Of a stretch of DNA of 64,000 nt, positions 9,801-16,738 are shown one piece after another (position 1 is the first letter of the stretch; each line of letters begins with the position of its first letter). The position numbers were made by a program, and so were the translations under genes. The stretch covers positions 2,402,322 to 2,466,321 of the forward strand of contig NZ_CP036273.1 in the NCBI RefSeq assembly GCF_007747215.1. The letters run 5' to 3'. Source of the stretch: Urbifossiella limnaea. GTDB lineage: Bacteria > Planctomycetota > Planctomycetia > Gemmatales > Gemmataceae. The notes under the pieces are model-generated. The model worked only from the letters and a program-made list of their open reading frames with translations, did not search any database and had not been told where the DNA came from.

Positions 9801-9841
9801 CCGATCTGACGGGTGCGGGCTTCGGTGTCAGCGGCGGTCAT
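6809..9841 (-). CDS. putA: Bifunctional proline dehydrogenase / glutamate semialdehyde dehydrogenase PutA
   Basis: A 1010-residue protein that oxidises proline to glutamate in two steps. The PRODH barrel occupies about residues 50-445 (VNVSVKLSALYSQ, VRLVKGAYWD, FGSHNVRS). The ALDH half occupies about 515-1005, with EMGGKNAVIVD (general base Glu) and GQKCSAGSR (catalytic Cys). Length fits short PutA without the DNA-binding domain. The start is the ATG at 9841, preceded by GGGGGAG; the longer frame's GTG lies within that ribosome site. Residues about 453-487, between the two enzymes, are encoded by a degenerate hairpin repeat (8384-8482). It is divergent from a kinase gene across a short promoter region. 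Confidence 0.95.
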   Translation of the reverse strand: MTAADTEARTRQIGREVFARIDRSGPVPLTKAWLDDRLMGIGTSDPALKVQLFRFVDTLPYLKTTPEITRHLAEYLREAERDLPRWVRAGLSVMPRGGPLGGLLAWAARTGARQMARRFIAGSNVPEVSATVRALRARRFAFTIDLLGEATITEVEADHVQKQYLELLAGLCREAAGWADDPLTDRDDRGPIPRVNVSVKLSALYSQFDPIDPEGTSRAVLRRLRPILEAARAGGAFVNFDMEQHAFKDVTLRIFKDVLTEPAFRDWPHVGIAMQAYLRDTEANLDALMKWARDERRCRVTVRLVKGAYWDYETVIAAQNDWPVPVFTRKPESDACFERCTDFLLEHSDWLVPAFGSHNVRSMAHAIAAAEAKGVDPRRFEFQMLYGMADPLRDAVRSLGHRVRVYTPYGQLLPGMAYLVRRLLENSSNDSFLKASFADGAAEEVLLSDPASPVIRHSSFEDPPMDHPRPQAAPAEGRVPKDEGRFKNEPPTDFAREDSRAAMRAALATVRQQLGRTYPAIVGGRALPVGATIERVNPSRTAELIGRTASASVDEANAAVAAAQAAFDTWRDTPVDERAALLRRVANQFRRRRFELSAWIILETGKPWREADADVAEAIDFCDFYAAEAVKLHTPHRRDVAGEDNTTFYEPRGVAVVIAPWNFPLAILTGMTAAAVVTGNPAIMKPAEQSGVIAAKLMECFEAAGAPPGVVNYLPGEGEVIGPVLTNHPDVAVIAFTGSMKVGLLIQEQAARTPPGQAFVKRVIAEMGGKNAVIVDSDADLDEAVKGVVDGAFGYAGQKCSAGSRAIVLAGIYDQFLARLIEATRSLTVAPADEPGASLGPVIDAEARDRIRAAIERGKSEARLAYETDLGPLAGQGTYVGPTVFADVPEGAWIAQEEIFGPVLAVTRANDLDDALRIANGTKFALTGGVYSRSPEHIAAVKRRFRVGNLYVNRKCTGALVDRQPFGGFKLSGIGSKAGGPDYLLQFVLPRTVTENQLRRGFAPEAGAGE
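8384..8482. repeat. Degenerate word hairpin element A, inside putA
   Basis: Read on the minus strand, one arm holds CATTCG words spaced by short variants (GTCATTCGCCATTCGTCATT) and the other holds CGAAGGA words (CCGAAGGACGAAGGACGATT), so the arms are imperfect inverted copies around about 45 bases of GC-rich DNA. The element stays in frame and encodes a hydrophilic proline-rich linker (SSFEDPP to VPKDEGRFKNEP). The word style differs sharply from surrounding codon use. Similar elements with other words lie at 25630, 26691, 36114 and 59280. Confidence 0.65.
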
Positions 9842-9863
9842 GTTCTCCCCCACGGCGGATCGT

Positions 9864-9892
9864 TTGCCGCCGGCCCGGGGTTCCGTTATGAT
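9864..9892 (+). promoter_or_regulatory. Putative sigma-70 type promoter for the kinase gene
   Basis: TTGCCG at 9864-9869 and TATGAT at 9887-9892 are separated by exactly 17 bases and match 4/6 and 5/6 of the housekeeping consensus. A start near 9899 would give a leader of about 40 bases to the GTG at 9940. Planctomycete promoters are poorly known, so this is a motif-based prediction. Confidence 0.45.
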
Positions 9893-9920
9893 TGCGGGTC
9901 GATCGTTCGACTTGCGGGTC
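9892..9920. promoter_or_regulatory. Direct repeats around an inverted repeat at the kinase start site
   Basis: TTGCGGGTC occurs at 9892-9900 and again at 9912-9920, exactly 20 bases apart (about two helical turns). Between and overlapping them is GTCGA-TCGT-TCGAC (9898-9911). The pair overlaps the end of the predicted -10 and the predicted start site, where a repressor operator would be placed. It lies between the divergent putA and kinase genes, so either could be the target. No regulator is identified. Confidence 0.35.
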
Positions 9921-9939
9921 CGGCACCGGGGGAGAGGCT

Positions 9940-10788
9940 GTGGACAAGATCGGCAAGTTTAGTGTGGTTCAGACCCTCGGGAGCGGGGCACACAGCAGCA
10001 TTCTACACGTCCGTCGAGAGGAGGACGGCAAGGACTACGCCCTCAAGATGGTCCCGATCGACGGCAAGGACGACTTGAAGTACCTGGAGCAGGCGAAGCA
10101 CGAGTTCCGCGTCGGCCAGATGCTCAACCACCCGAACTTGGTGAAGGTGTATTGCCTGGAGTTGGAGCAGGGCTGGTTCAGCGGGCCGAAGAAGGCCAAG
10201 CTGCTGATCGAGTACGTGCCGGGCACCACGATGGACCAGCTGCCGCTACTCCGCCAGCCGAAAATGCTGCGCGTCTTCGAACGCATCGCCGACGCCCTCA
10301 CGCACATGCACAAGCAGGGCGTCGTCCACGCCGACATGAAGCCGAACAACCTGATTCTCGGGCGTGGCACCGCTGTCAAGGTGATCGACTACGGGTTGGC
10401 GTGGATCAAGGGCGAGCCGAAGGACCGGGTGCAGGGGACGCCCGAGTACATCGCCCCGGAGACGGTCGCCCACAAGCTGGTGAACGAGCGCACCGACATC
10501 TTCAACTTCGGGGCCACGATGTACCGACTGGCGACGCTGCAACTGCCGCCGTCGTGCGCGCCGATGGGTGAGGGGCTGAAGGTGACGGAGAAGTACTACC
10601 GCGAGCAGTACCGACCGGCGAAGGAGCTCAACGCCGGCCTGCCGCCGGCGCTCGCGGAGCTGATCGACGGGTGCCTCAGCTTCAACGCCAACAAGCGGCC
10701 CGAGCGGATGAGCCAGGTGCAGGGCGTACTCGACCAGTTGGCCGACGAGGCGGCCGCGAAGTGCGACCCGGCGGTGCTGGAGGATTGA
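9940..10788 (+). CDS. Soluble serine/threonine protein kinase
   Basis: A 282-residue kinase domain with nothing added. It has GSGAHSS (glycine loop, residues 14-20), the ATP-binding Lys36 in YALKM, HADMKPNN (catalytic loop, 130-137), DYG in place of DFG (150-152), and GTPEYIAPE. All catalytic positions are present. There is no membrane segment or sensor domain, so it is likely cytoplasmic and regulated by partners. GTG at 9940 was chosen because GGGGGAG precedes it by about 5 bases; the longer frame starts at a TTG inside the promoter. Substrates are unknown. Confidence 0.88.
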   Translation: MDKIGKFSVVQTLGSGAHSSILHVRREEDGKDYALKMVPIDGKDDLKYLEQAKHEFRVGQMLNHPNLVKVYCLELEQGWFSGPKKAKLLIEYVPGTTMDQLPLLRQPKMLRVFERIADALTHMHKQGVVHADMKPNNLILGRGTAVKVIDYGLAWIKGEPKDRVQGTPEYIAPETVAHKLVNERTDIFNFGATMYRLATLQLPPSCAPMGEGLKVTEKYYREQYRPAKELNAGLPPALAELIDGCLSFNANKRPERMSQVQGVLDQLADEAAAKCDPAVLED

Positions 10789-10806
10789 GGGCGGGCGGCC
10801 CGCGCC

Positions 10807-12507
10807 TCACTTCTTCCCCGCCCCGTGGACCACCTTCGGCCAGTACTTCGCCAGGTCGAAGTGCGGGTCGTTCTCGCCGTCGTGGCACTTCGTACACGCC
10901 GCCGACACCGCGTTCACGATCCGTTGCTGCGCGGCCGGCAGGTCCGTCAGCCCGCCGGGGCCGCCGACCGGCGCCTTGGCGATCCGCTCGAACGTCGCCA
11001 CGTCCGGCAGCCGGTCCGTCGGCGTCAGCTTCCACGGCGACAGCAGCTTCAGCAGGTCGGCGTCGCGCGGGGCGCTCATGTGCCCGCTGCCGGGGCCGTG
11101 ACAGCTCTCACAGCCCACGTCCTTGAGCGCCGGCGTCTTTTCCGTGCTCTCGAAGCCGGTCTTCACCCCGTACCCGACGGTGTGGCAGACGATGCACTCG
11201 GGGTCGAACTGGCGGTTGCCCGGTCGCTTGGCGTACACCTCGAGCGCCTCGTAGGCGTGGCCGTGCTTGCTGTCCTTCCACTTGGCGAATTCGCCGGCGT
11301 GGCACCCGAGGCAGCGCTCGCTGCCGACGAAGCTCAGGTTCAGCTCCGGCTTCTGGAGTTGCGCCGAGTGCGGCGTGCGGGCCACCTTCGCCAGGAAGTT
11401 CCGCTCCTTCACCTGCTTCGTGTAGTCCTCCAGCAGCCCGAGCACGGTGTTCCCCTTCGCCGCCTCGTCGCCCTCGGGCGTGAGGAACTCCTCGCCCAGC
11501 GGCACGAGCTGGTACTGGAGGTCGAACGATCCGTCGGCCTTGCGGAAGACGCCGAGCGCCCCGACGTAGCGGCCCTTGTGCCCGACCTGTACGAGCAGCG
11601 TCTTGCCGATCGTTTCCGGGTACTGCGGCGGCTCGGGGTCGTCGGCCTGGCAGAGCACCACCTGGAATTCGGGCCGATCGGCGATCACCTTGCGGGCCTC
11701 GTCCGCGGTCCCCTGGTAGAGCAGGACGTTGAGTTTCGGCCGCTTCGGGTGTGCCGCCAACTCCTTGACCGCGGCGTCGAGAACGTCCTTATTGCCGAGG
11801 AACCCGAAGCCAGTGGCCGAGCCCTCGACGGCCTTCGCCACACTCGGCCCGACGACACCGACCACGCCGACGGGCACGCCGCCGATGTCCGCGACTTCGG
11901 TCAGGCCCACGAGCGGCCGCTTGCCGTCCGGCGCCGGCGGGAAGTACTGCTCGCGCGGGATCACGGTCTCGCCGGCCTTCCCGGCGATGTTCCCGCCCAG
12001 GCTGAACGGCGCCCGCTCCTTCTGCAGCGCGTACCCGGCCACCACCTGGAGCAGGTCGCCGTCGAACTCGCTCTTGCCGACGCCGACGGCGAGGTACCCC
12101 ATCTCGCGGAGGGCGTTCATGCCGGTGACGTACTTCAGGAGCCCCTGCTCCTTCACCGCGGACTTGGTGGGGTAGAAGTCGCCGAGGTCGACGCCGGCGA
12201 CGGGCCAGCCCTTGGCCTTGAGGCGCGAGACGAGGTTGGCCCGGCGTTCGAGGCCGCCGGTCTGCGGGCGGCTGCACCCGCACGGGCTGAGAAATCCGAA
12301 CGTCTGGCCGGACAGGATCAGCGCTGCTTCGGGGCGGCCCGCGGGCCAGGTCGAAAAGACCTTCGTGCCGCCGACGCTCGGCCACGCGCCCGATTCCGGC
12401 GGCGGGGGCGCGGGCGGCGGCTGCGCGACGGCGTCGTAAACGAGTCCGACGACGAGGGCGGCTAGCGCCAGAAGGCCGACGAGCCGTGTGCCGTTCCGCT
12501 GGAGCAT
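10807..12507 (-). CDS. Tetraheme cytochrome c with N-terminal metallophosphatase-like domain
   Basis: A 566-residue exported protein (hydrophobic residues 9-29). Residues about 60-370 resemble the 5'-nucleotidase/calcineurin-like fold, but the metal-binding motifs look degenerate: the first strand reads LSGQTFGFLSPCGC rather than a TNDxHG type, and GVGKSEFDG stands where GNHEFD is usual. Residues about 390-566 carry four CxxCH heme sites (CLGCH, CIVCH, CESCH, CTKCH), as in cytochrome c554-type proteins. It probably moves electrons outside the cytoplasmic membrane. The DUF1573-like gene lies 39 bases upstream on the same strand, suggesting a shared job. Confidence 0.8.
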   Translation of the reverse strand: MLQRNGTRLVGLLALAALVVGLVYDAVAQPPPAPPPPESGAWPSVGGTKVFSTWPAGRPEAALILSGQTFGFLSPCGCSRPQTGGLERRANLVSRLKAKGWPVAGVDLGDFYPTKSAVKEQGLLKYVTGMNALREMGYLAVGVGKSEFDGDLLQVVAGYALQKERAPFSLGGNIAGKAGETVIPREQYFPPAPDGKRPLVGLTEVADIGGVPVGVVGVVGPSVAKAVEGSATGFGFLGNKDVLDAAVKELAAHPKRPKLNVLLYQGTADEARKVIADRPEFQVVLCQADDPEPPQYPETIGKTLLVQVGHKGRYVGALGVFRKADGSFDLQYQLVPLGEEFLTPEGDEAAKGNTVLGLLEDYTKQVKERNFLAKVARTPHSAQLQKPELNLSFVGSERCLGCHAGEFAKWKDSKHGHAYEALEVYAKRPGNRQFDPECIVCHTVGYGVKTGFESTEKTPALKDVGCESCHGPGSGHMSAPRDADLLKLLSPWKLTPTDRLPDVATFERIAKAPVGGPGGLTDLPAAQQRIVNAVSAACTKCHDGENDPHFDLAKYWPKVVHGAGKK

Positions 12508-12546
12508 CGCCGTCCCCCTTGCGTCCTGCCCGCGGGGCTCGCCCGC

Positions 12547-13983
12547 CTACAACACCCCGCGACCGCGGACCGGGATGCGGATGCGCTGCGGGTTCGGCCC
12601 CTTCAGCTCCAGCACCACCAGCCCGTCGGTCAGCTCCCCCTGCACCCGGTTCGCCGGCACCCGCACCGTCAACTGCCACTGGCCGCGGCCGCCGCCTTCC
12701 GGCAGCTTCTTCAGCGACACGTCGAGGAAGTCCGGCTGGGTCGTTCCGGGCACGACTACCAGCGGCGCGTCGGGCTGGTCGGTGCTCAGCAGCACCGTCT
12801 CGGCGGCGCCGCCCTGGTGCTTGAACGATCCGAGGTTCAGTTCGGTCGCCCCGCCGGCGATCGTGACCGGTCCGGTCACCGCGGCCTTCACGCTAATCTT
12901 CCGTGGATCGGCCCCGGGCACGCCCGTGTCGATCCACACCTCGCGCTCGAGCCGGCCGATGTCCGGACGAGCGTCGCCGACCCGGCCGACGACTGTGACC
13001 GGGATGCGGTACGCCGACCGCACCCGCACCGGCTGCTTGGCGCGGGCGGTGTAGTCGGCGGCCAGCGCCGCCAGTTCGGCGTGCGGCACCGGCTCCGGCG
13101 GGCCGGTCGTCACGAACGGCCCCGGCGGCGCGCCGCCCGGGTTGATCACCCGGGCGGTCAGCCCCGGCAGTTCGCCCGGCCCGCGGGTCGACGAGTACAC
13201 CGTGACCACATGCGTCCGGCCCTGGGTGTTATCGGCCAACTCCCCGGCGTCGATCGCGGATTTATCCACCTCGGCCGGCTGCGACTGGGCGTAGAAGATG
13301 GAGAACAGGTCGTCCGGCTGGAGCGGCTGGCCGGCCTCGTCGAACGTGGCGAACCGCGCGCTCAGCGGGACGCGTGGGTTCGGCTTCACCTTGAAGTTGA
13401 GTTCGAGAATCCCCAGCGGCATGGCCCACGGGCTGCCGGTCGCCGGCGGCGGGATGGTGTAACTGACGTTGCCTTCGAGGAAGGTGTGCGCCTCCCATTT
13501 CAGTTCGTTGCTGAAGACGGTGCCGGCCCCGGCCATGCCGGTGGGGCAAGCCGCGACGGGGCCGAACGGCAGGACCGAGAAGCCCGCCATGCGGTAGAGC
13601 ACTTCCGCGGCCGACGGCGGGATGACGGCGACCCGCGCCCCGCTGCACGACCCGCAGTTCACGCCTGCGAGCTTCAGCGTGACCGGCCCGGGGTGCCGGT
13701 TGCGGAACCAGAACTGCGTCGCGTTCGTGACCTCGCCGGCCTCATAATACCCGGTGAACGCCACGTCCTGGAGGCTGGTCGTGTTGTCCGGCAGAAGCGT
13801 GCCGTCGCCCAGTTCCCACTTCCGGGTGGTGGTGAAGTACTCGAGCGCCCGCGTGGTCGGGACGAGTTGCTCGTCCTTCTTGTCCGGCTCCTCGGGGGGC
13901 TTGTGCCACGAGAACACGGTGACCGCGAACACGATCCCCATCAGTAGCGCGATCGGCAGGAGGTACTTCAGCGCGGACTTCAT
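12547..13983 (-). CDS. Membrane-anchored DUF1573-like protein
   Basis: A 478-residue protein with one N-terminal membrane helix (YLLPIALLMGIVFAVTVF) and a beta-rich exported body. Residues around 75-120 (FWFRNRHPGPVTLKLAGVNC, then GSC) resemble DUF1573/ASH-type Ig folds, including the paired cysteines NCGSC. The C-terminal part (about 340-478) looks like further Ig-like repeats (LNLGSFKHQGG, VRVPANRVQGEL). The ATG at 13983 starts directly before the membrane helix; the frame is open upstream to 14529 but that part overlaps the divergent gene's leader. Probably co-transcribed with the tetraheme cytochrome gene. Role unknown. Confidence 0.75.
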   Translation of the reverse strand: MKSALKYLLPIALLMGIVFAVTVFSWHKPPEEPDKKDEQLVPTTRALEYFTTTRKWELGDGTLLPDNTTSLQDVAFTGYYEAGEVTNATQFWFRNRHPGPVTLKLAGVNCGSCSGARVAVIPPSAAEVLYRMAGFSVLPFGPVAACPTGMAGAGTVFSNELKWEAHTFLEGNVSYTIPPPATGSPWAMPLGILELNFKVKPNPRVPLSARFATFDEAGQPLQPDDLFSIFYAQSQPAEVDKSAIDAGELADNTQGRTHVVTVYSSTRGPGELPGLTARVINPGGAPPGPFVTTGPPEPVPHAELAALAADYTARAKQPVRVRSAYRIPVTVVGRVGDARPDIGRLEREVWIDTGVPGADPRKISVKAAVTGPVTIAGGATELNLGSFKHQGGAAETVLLSTDQPDAPLVVVPGTTQPDFLDVSLKKLPEGGGRGQWQLTVRVPANRVQGELTDGLVVLELKGPNPQRIRIPVRGRGVL

Positions 13984-14134
13984 GGCCGACGGTCCCGGGC
14001 GGGGGGGTGTTTTCATTCTACGAGACGCCGCGGACCGGGGTTCGGGTCGGCGGTTCCGGCAGATTCGGCACACCGCGGGGGATCGTACTGCCGATAGAAG
14101 CTTGGTAACCCCGGCGCCTGCGGAGGGTCCGTCT

Positions 14135-14650
14135 ATGCGGCTCGCGCTCCAGACCGTCCCCGCGGCGTGTGTGTTCCTGGCGTCGTGCGCCGCACTCCCG
14201 GACCACCCGCCGCACCGCGAGCCGCGCGTCGTCGAGCGGACGCCGTTGCCGCGTGTCCCCCCGCCGAACACGCTGGAACGGGCCGGCAACTCGAACTGCG
14301 TCGCCCCGTGGGCCATCCCCGGCGTGACGAGCCACGAGAGCGGTGGGTATATCGGCGGCGGCAGCCTGTTCCACAACAACCGGCCGCTGGCGAAGGGGAT
14401 CGGCAGCACCGCGGGCGCGCCGGGCGACGGCACCTTCGGGCTGGACTTCGTCGGCTTCGGCCACCGGCCGGGGCGGGTGTTCCTGGCCCCGAGCCCGGAC
14501 CCGTCGGCCGGGGTGGCCATCGCAGACAACTACAAGACGGACACGCACTACCCTAAGGACGTGTTCAACATCCGGCCCCTGCGCAAAGCGCTGGTCGAGA
14601 AGCGAGAGGAAGCGCACGAGCGGCGCGAAGGCGGCGAGGGGCACGAGTAG
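14135..14650 (+). CDS. Predicted lipoprotein of unknown function
   Basis: A 171-residue protein with a lipoprotein signal: MRLALQTVPAACVFLASC, lipobox LASC with Cys18 as the lipidated residue. The mature part is rich in Gly and Pro (SGGYIGGGSLFHNN, GTFGLDFVGFGHRPGRVFL) and ends in a charged tail of Glu, Lys and Arg. No domain is recognised. GGAGG about 9 bases before the ATG supports the start. Divergent from the DUF1573-like gene across about 150 bases. Confidence 0.7.
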   Translation: MRLALQTVPAACVFLASCAALPDHPPHREPRVVERTPLPRVPPPNTLERAGNSNCVAPWAIPGVTSHESGGYIGGGSLFHNNRPLAKGIGSTAGAPGDGTFGLDFVGFGHRPGRVFLAPSPDPSAGVAIADNYKTDTHYPKDVFNIRPLRKALVEKREEAHERREGGEGHE

Positions 14651-14720
14651 TGAGCCACCCGATGCCGCGGGTGGGCTTCGAGCCTGTAAGACAGCTTCAC
14701 ACCTGATGTGGAGCCCTCCC

Positions 14721-15617
14721 ATGCCCCCGCCGTTCGCCGGCATCTGGCCGGCTATGCTCACACCCACCACGTCCGACGGTCGGGCCAACTTGCCCGCCTG
14801 CGAAACGCTCGTCGATCTGTTCGCCCGCCAGCAACTCGGCGGCATTTATCTCGTCGGCTCGACCGGCGGCTGGCCGCTGTTCAGCGTGGCGGAGCGGAAG
14901 GAGATCGCCGCAACCGTCGTGAAGGCGGCCGCGGGACGCATCCCCGTGATGGTTCACGTCGGCGCCGTCAGCACGGCGGACGCCGTCGAGCTGGCCGAGC
15001 ACGCCGCGGGGCTGGGGGCGGACGCCGTCTCGGCGGTGGGGCCGATCTACTACAAGCATCCGGCCGAGGTCGCGTTCGGGTTCTACCGCCGGCTCGGGGC
15101 CGCGACACCGCTGCCGCTGTTCGCTTACCACCTGAGCGGCGTCAACCAGTCGAGCCTCGGCCCGCGTGATGTCGCCGCCCGACTGCTGGACATCCCGACC
15201 GTCGCCGGGATGAAGATCACCGACCACGACTTGTTCCCGTTCGGCCTGATCCGCGGCGTCGCCGGCGACCGGCTGCGGCTGTTCAGCGGGGCCGACGAGG
15301 TGATGTGTCACGCCGTACTGAGTGGGGCGTGCGGTGCGATCGGCACGTTCTACAACCTGTGGGGGCCGAGCTGCGCCGCCGCCCGCGCCGCCACCGAGGG
15401 CGGCGACGTGGCCGCCGGGCGGGCGTTCATGCTGCGGTTCCAGTCGGCCATCGCCGACGCCCTGGCCGGCGGCGTGTGGTCGTTCCTGCGGGCGGGGATG
15501 CGGCTGAAGTACGGGCTCGACGTGGGGATGCCGCGGCCGCCGCTCGGGAGTAGCGACGGGGTGTGGAGCGACGAGCAGGTCCGCGAGCTCCTGGCCCGGG
15601 TGGACGGGCCGGCGTGA
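14721..15617 (+). CDS. DHDPS/N-acetylneuraminate lyase family aldolase
   Basis: A 298-residue class I aldolase barrel. GSTGGWPLFS corresponds to the substrate carboxylate loop (GSTGE in sialate lyases), FAYHLSG carries the catalytic Tyr, and AGMKITD carries the Schiff-base Lys. The LSGVN string after the Tyr resembles NanA more than DapA, but the loop Glu is replaced by Gly, so the substrate may be another 2-oxo acid. The ATG at 14721 is preceded by GGAG with a 7-base gap; the ATG at 14706 is less well placed. It stands 70 bases downstream of the lipoprotein gene. Confidence 0.8.
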   Translation: MPPPFAGIWPAMLTPTTSDGRANLPACETLVDLFARQQLGGIYLVGSTGGWPLFSVAERKEIAATVVKAAAGRIPVMVHVGAVSTADAVELAEHAAGLGADAVSAVGPIYYKHPAEVAFGFYRRLGAATPLPLFAYHLSGVNQSSLGPRDVAARLLDIPTVAGMKITDHDLFPFGLIRGVAGDRLRLFSGADEVMCHAVLSGACGAIGTFYNLWGPSCAAARAATEGGDVAAGRAFMLRFQSAIADALAGGVWSFLRAGMRLKYGLDVGMPRPPLGSSDGVWSDEQVRELLARVDGPA

Positions 15618-15691
15618 CCCGTTTTTCCGCCCCCGCCGTAACCGTGTGCTACTGTTCAACGTGGTGCCGCGCGGCGGAACAGGGTGCCCCG

Positions 15692-16201
15692 ATGACGCTC
15701 GACCTGTTGATGACGACGGTGCGGGAAAACCTGCCGGCTGCGGTCGGGGGGACGGTCGCGGTTCTGGTGCTCGTTTTCCTGGCCGTGCAGCAGGCCCGAC
15801 GGCGCCGGGTGATCGACCCGAGCCGGCTGGTGCCGACGGCCGCCCCGCCGACCGCCGAGAAGGCCGAGGCGTGGGCACCGCCCGAGCAGTCGTACGCCGA
15901 CCGCCGCGGCGCGGTCCGCCGCGAGGGCTCGCCGGTGCAGGTGCTGGTGTCGTCGTCGAGCCTTCGGAACGCCGTGAACGACGCCTACGTCGTAGACCGT
16001 TCGACGGGCGGTCTGAAGATCGTGATGCAGGCGGCGGTCCCGCCGGGCAGTACGCTGCAAGTGAAGGCGGTGAACGCCCCCGACACGGTGGGGTTCGTGA
16101 CGCTCATCGTCCGCAGCTGCCGCAAACACCCGGAACACTTCGAGATCGGCACCGAGTTCGAGAAGACGCCGCCGTGGAACGTGCTGCTGCTGTTCGGGTG
16201 A
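15692..16201 (+). CDS. Membrane protein with PilZ-like domain
   Basis: A 169-residue protein with one membrane helix (VGGTVAVLVLVFLAV, about residues 19-33), a basic stop sequence RRRR, and a cytoplasmic domain of about 100 residues. The segment RRGAVRREG followed some 30 residues later by DRSTGGLKI fits the RxxxR and DxSxxG signatures of PilZ domains, which bind cyclic di-GMP in many cases. Whether this copy binds it is unproven. The start is the first ATG before the helix. Confidence 0.65.
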   Translation: MTLDLLMTTVRENLPAAVGGTVAVLVLVFLAVQQARRRRVIDPSRLVPTAAPPTAEKAEAWAPPEQSYADRRGAVRREGSPVQVLVSSSSLRNAVNDAYVVDRSTGGLKIVMQAAVPPGSTLQVKAVNAPDTVGFVTLIVRSCRKHPEHFEIGTEFEKTPPWNVLLLFG

Positions 16202-16208
16202 GCGTCCG

Positions 16209-16673
16209 CTACCGTCCCATTTCCAGTGCGAAGTCGCCCTCCACATTTGTCCCACCGTTCCCGGGCGCCTTCCACGTCCCCCGCAAGCTCCGCCCCCGTA
16301 GCACGCCGTCGTAGGGCACGTCCAGCACCGGCACGGTGGACTGCGCGAGCGTCGTCCCCACCGACCGGAAGCGGACCGCGTGCCCCTGCCCGACCGGCGC
16401 CGGCGTCACGACGCCCTTCACCACGTACGTGACGCGGATTGGCCCGGCCACCTCGTCGAGCTCGGCCTCGAACCGGTCGCCGTGTCGGCGTGTCACCGTG
16501 AGCACGGCCTGGAACGCCGGCGGGGCGGGGGCGCCGCCGCGGAACGACCCGCGCTGCGACAGCGTCCCAACCCACTTCGTGCCGGCCAGGATGGGGTCCA
16601 CGTCCGGAAGCGGGGTCGCCCCCACGCCGGCCGACAGGGCGGTCGCCGCCAGCACGCACAAGGCCCGGAGCAT
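16209..16673 (-). CDS. Small secreted protein of unknown function
   Basis: A 154-residue protein with a signal peptide (MLRALCVLAATALSAGVGAT) and a compact beta-rich body (WVGTLSQRG, FEAELDEVAG, GVLRGRSLRGTWKAPGNGG). The pattern of short strands ending in G-x-W-K-A resembles small lipocalin-like or C1q-unrelated beta-barrels, but no family is claimed. It faces the PilZ-like gene tail to tail with 7 bases between, and is divergent from aspS. The ATG at 16673 starts the signal peptide. Confidence 0.65.
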   Translation of the reverse strand: MLRALCVLAATALSAGVGATPLPDVDPILAGTKWVGTLSQRGSFRGGAPAPPAFQAVLTVTRRHGDRFEAELDEVAGPIRVTYVVKGVVTPAPVGQGHAVRFRSVGTTLAQSTVPVLDVPYDGVLRGRSLRGTWKAPGNGGTNVEGDFALEMGR

Positions 16674-16706
16674 GACGGCCCCCTGAGTCGGGAATCGTGC
16701 CGGGCA

Positions 16707-16712
16707 TATACT
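16707..16712 (+). promoter_or_regulatory. Candidate -10 element of aspS
   Basis: TATACT lies 26 bases before the aspS ATG, in the least GC-rich part of the 65-base divergent gap. No good -35 is seen at the right distance, so this is only a weak prediction. Confidence 0.25.
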
Positions 16713-16738
16713 ACGCCCATTTCCCAAGAGGCAGTCTC

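Noticed and set aside
5420-9841. A functional link between PutA and the adjacent PaaK-like ligase
   Set aside because: They are on the same strand, but the 111-base gap and unrelated chemistry give no support beyond neighbourhood.
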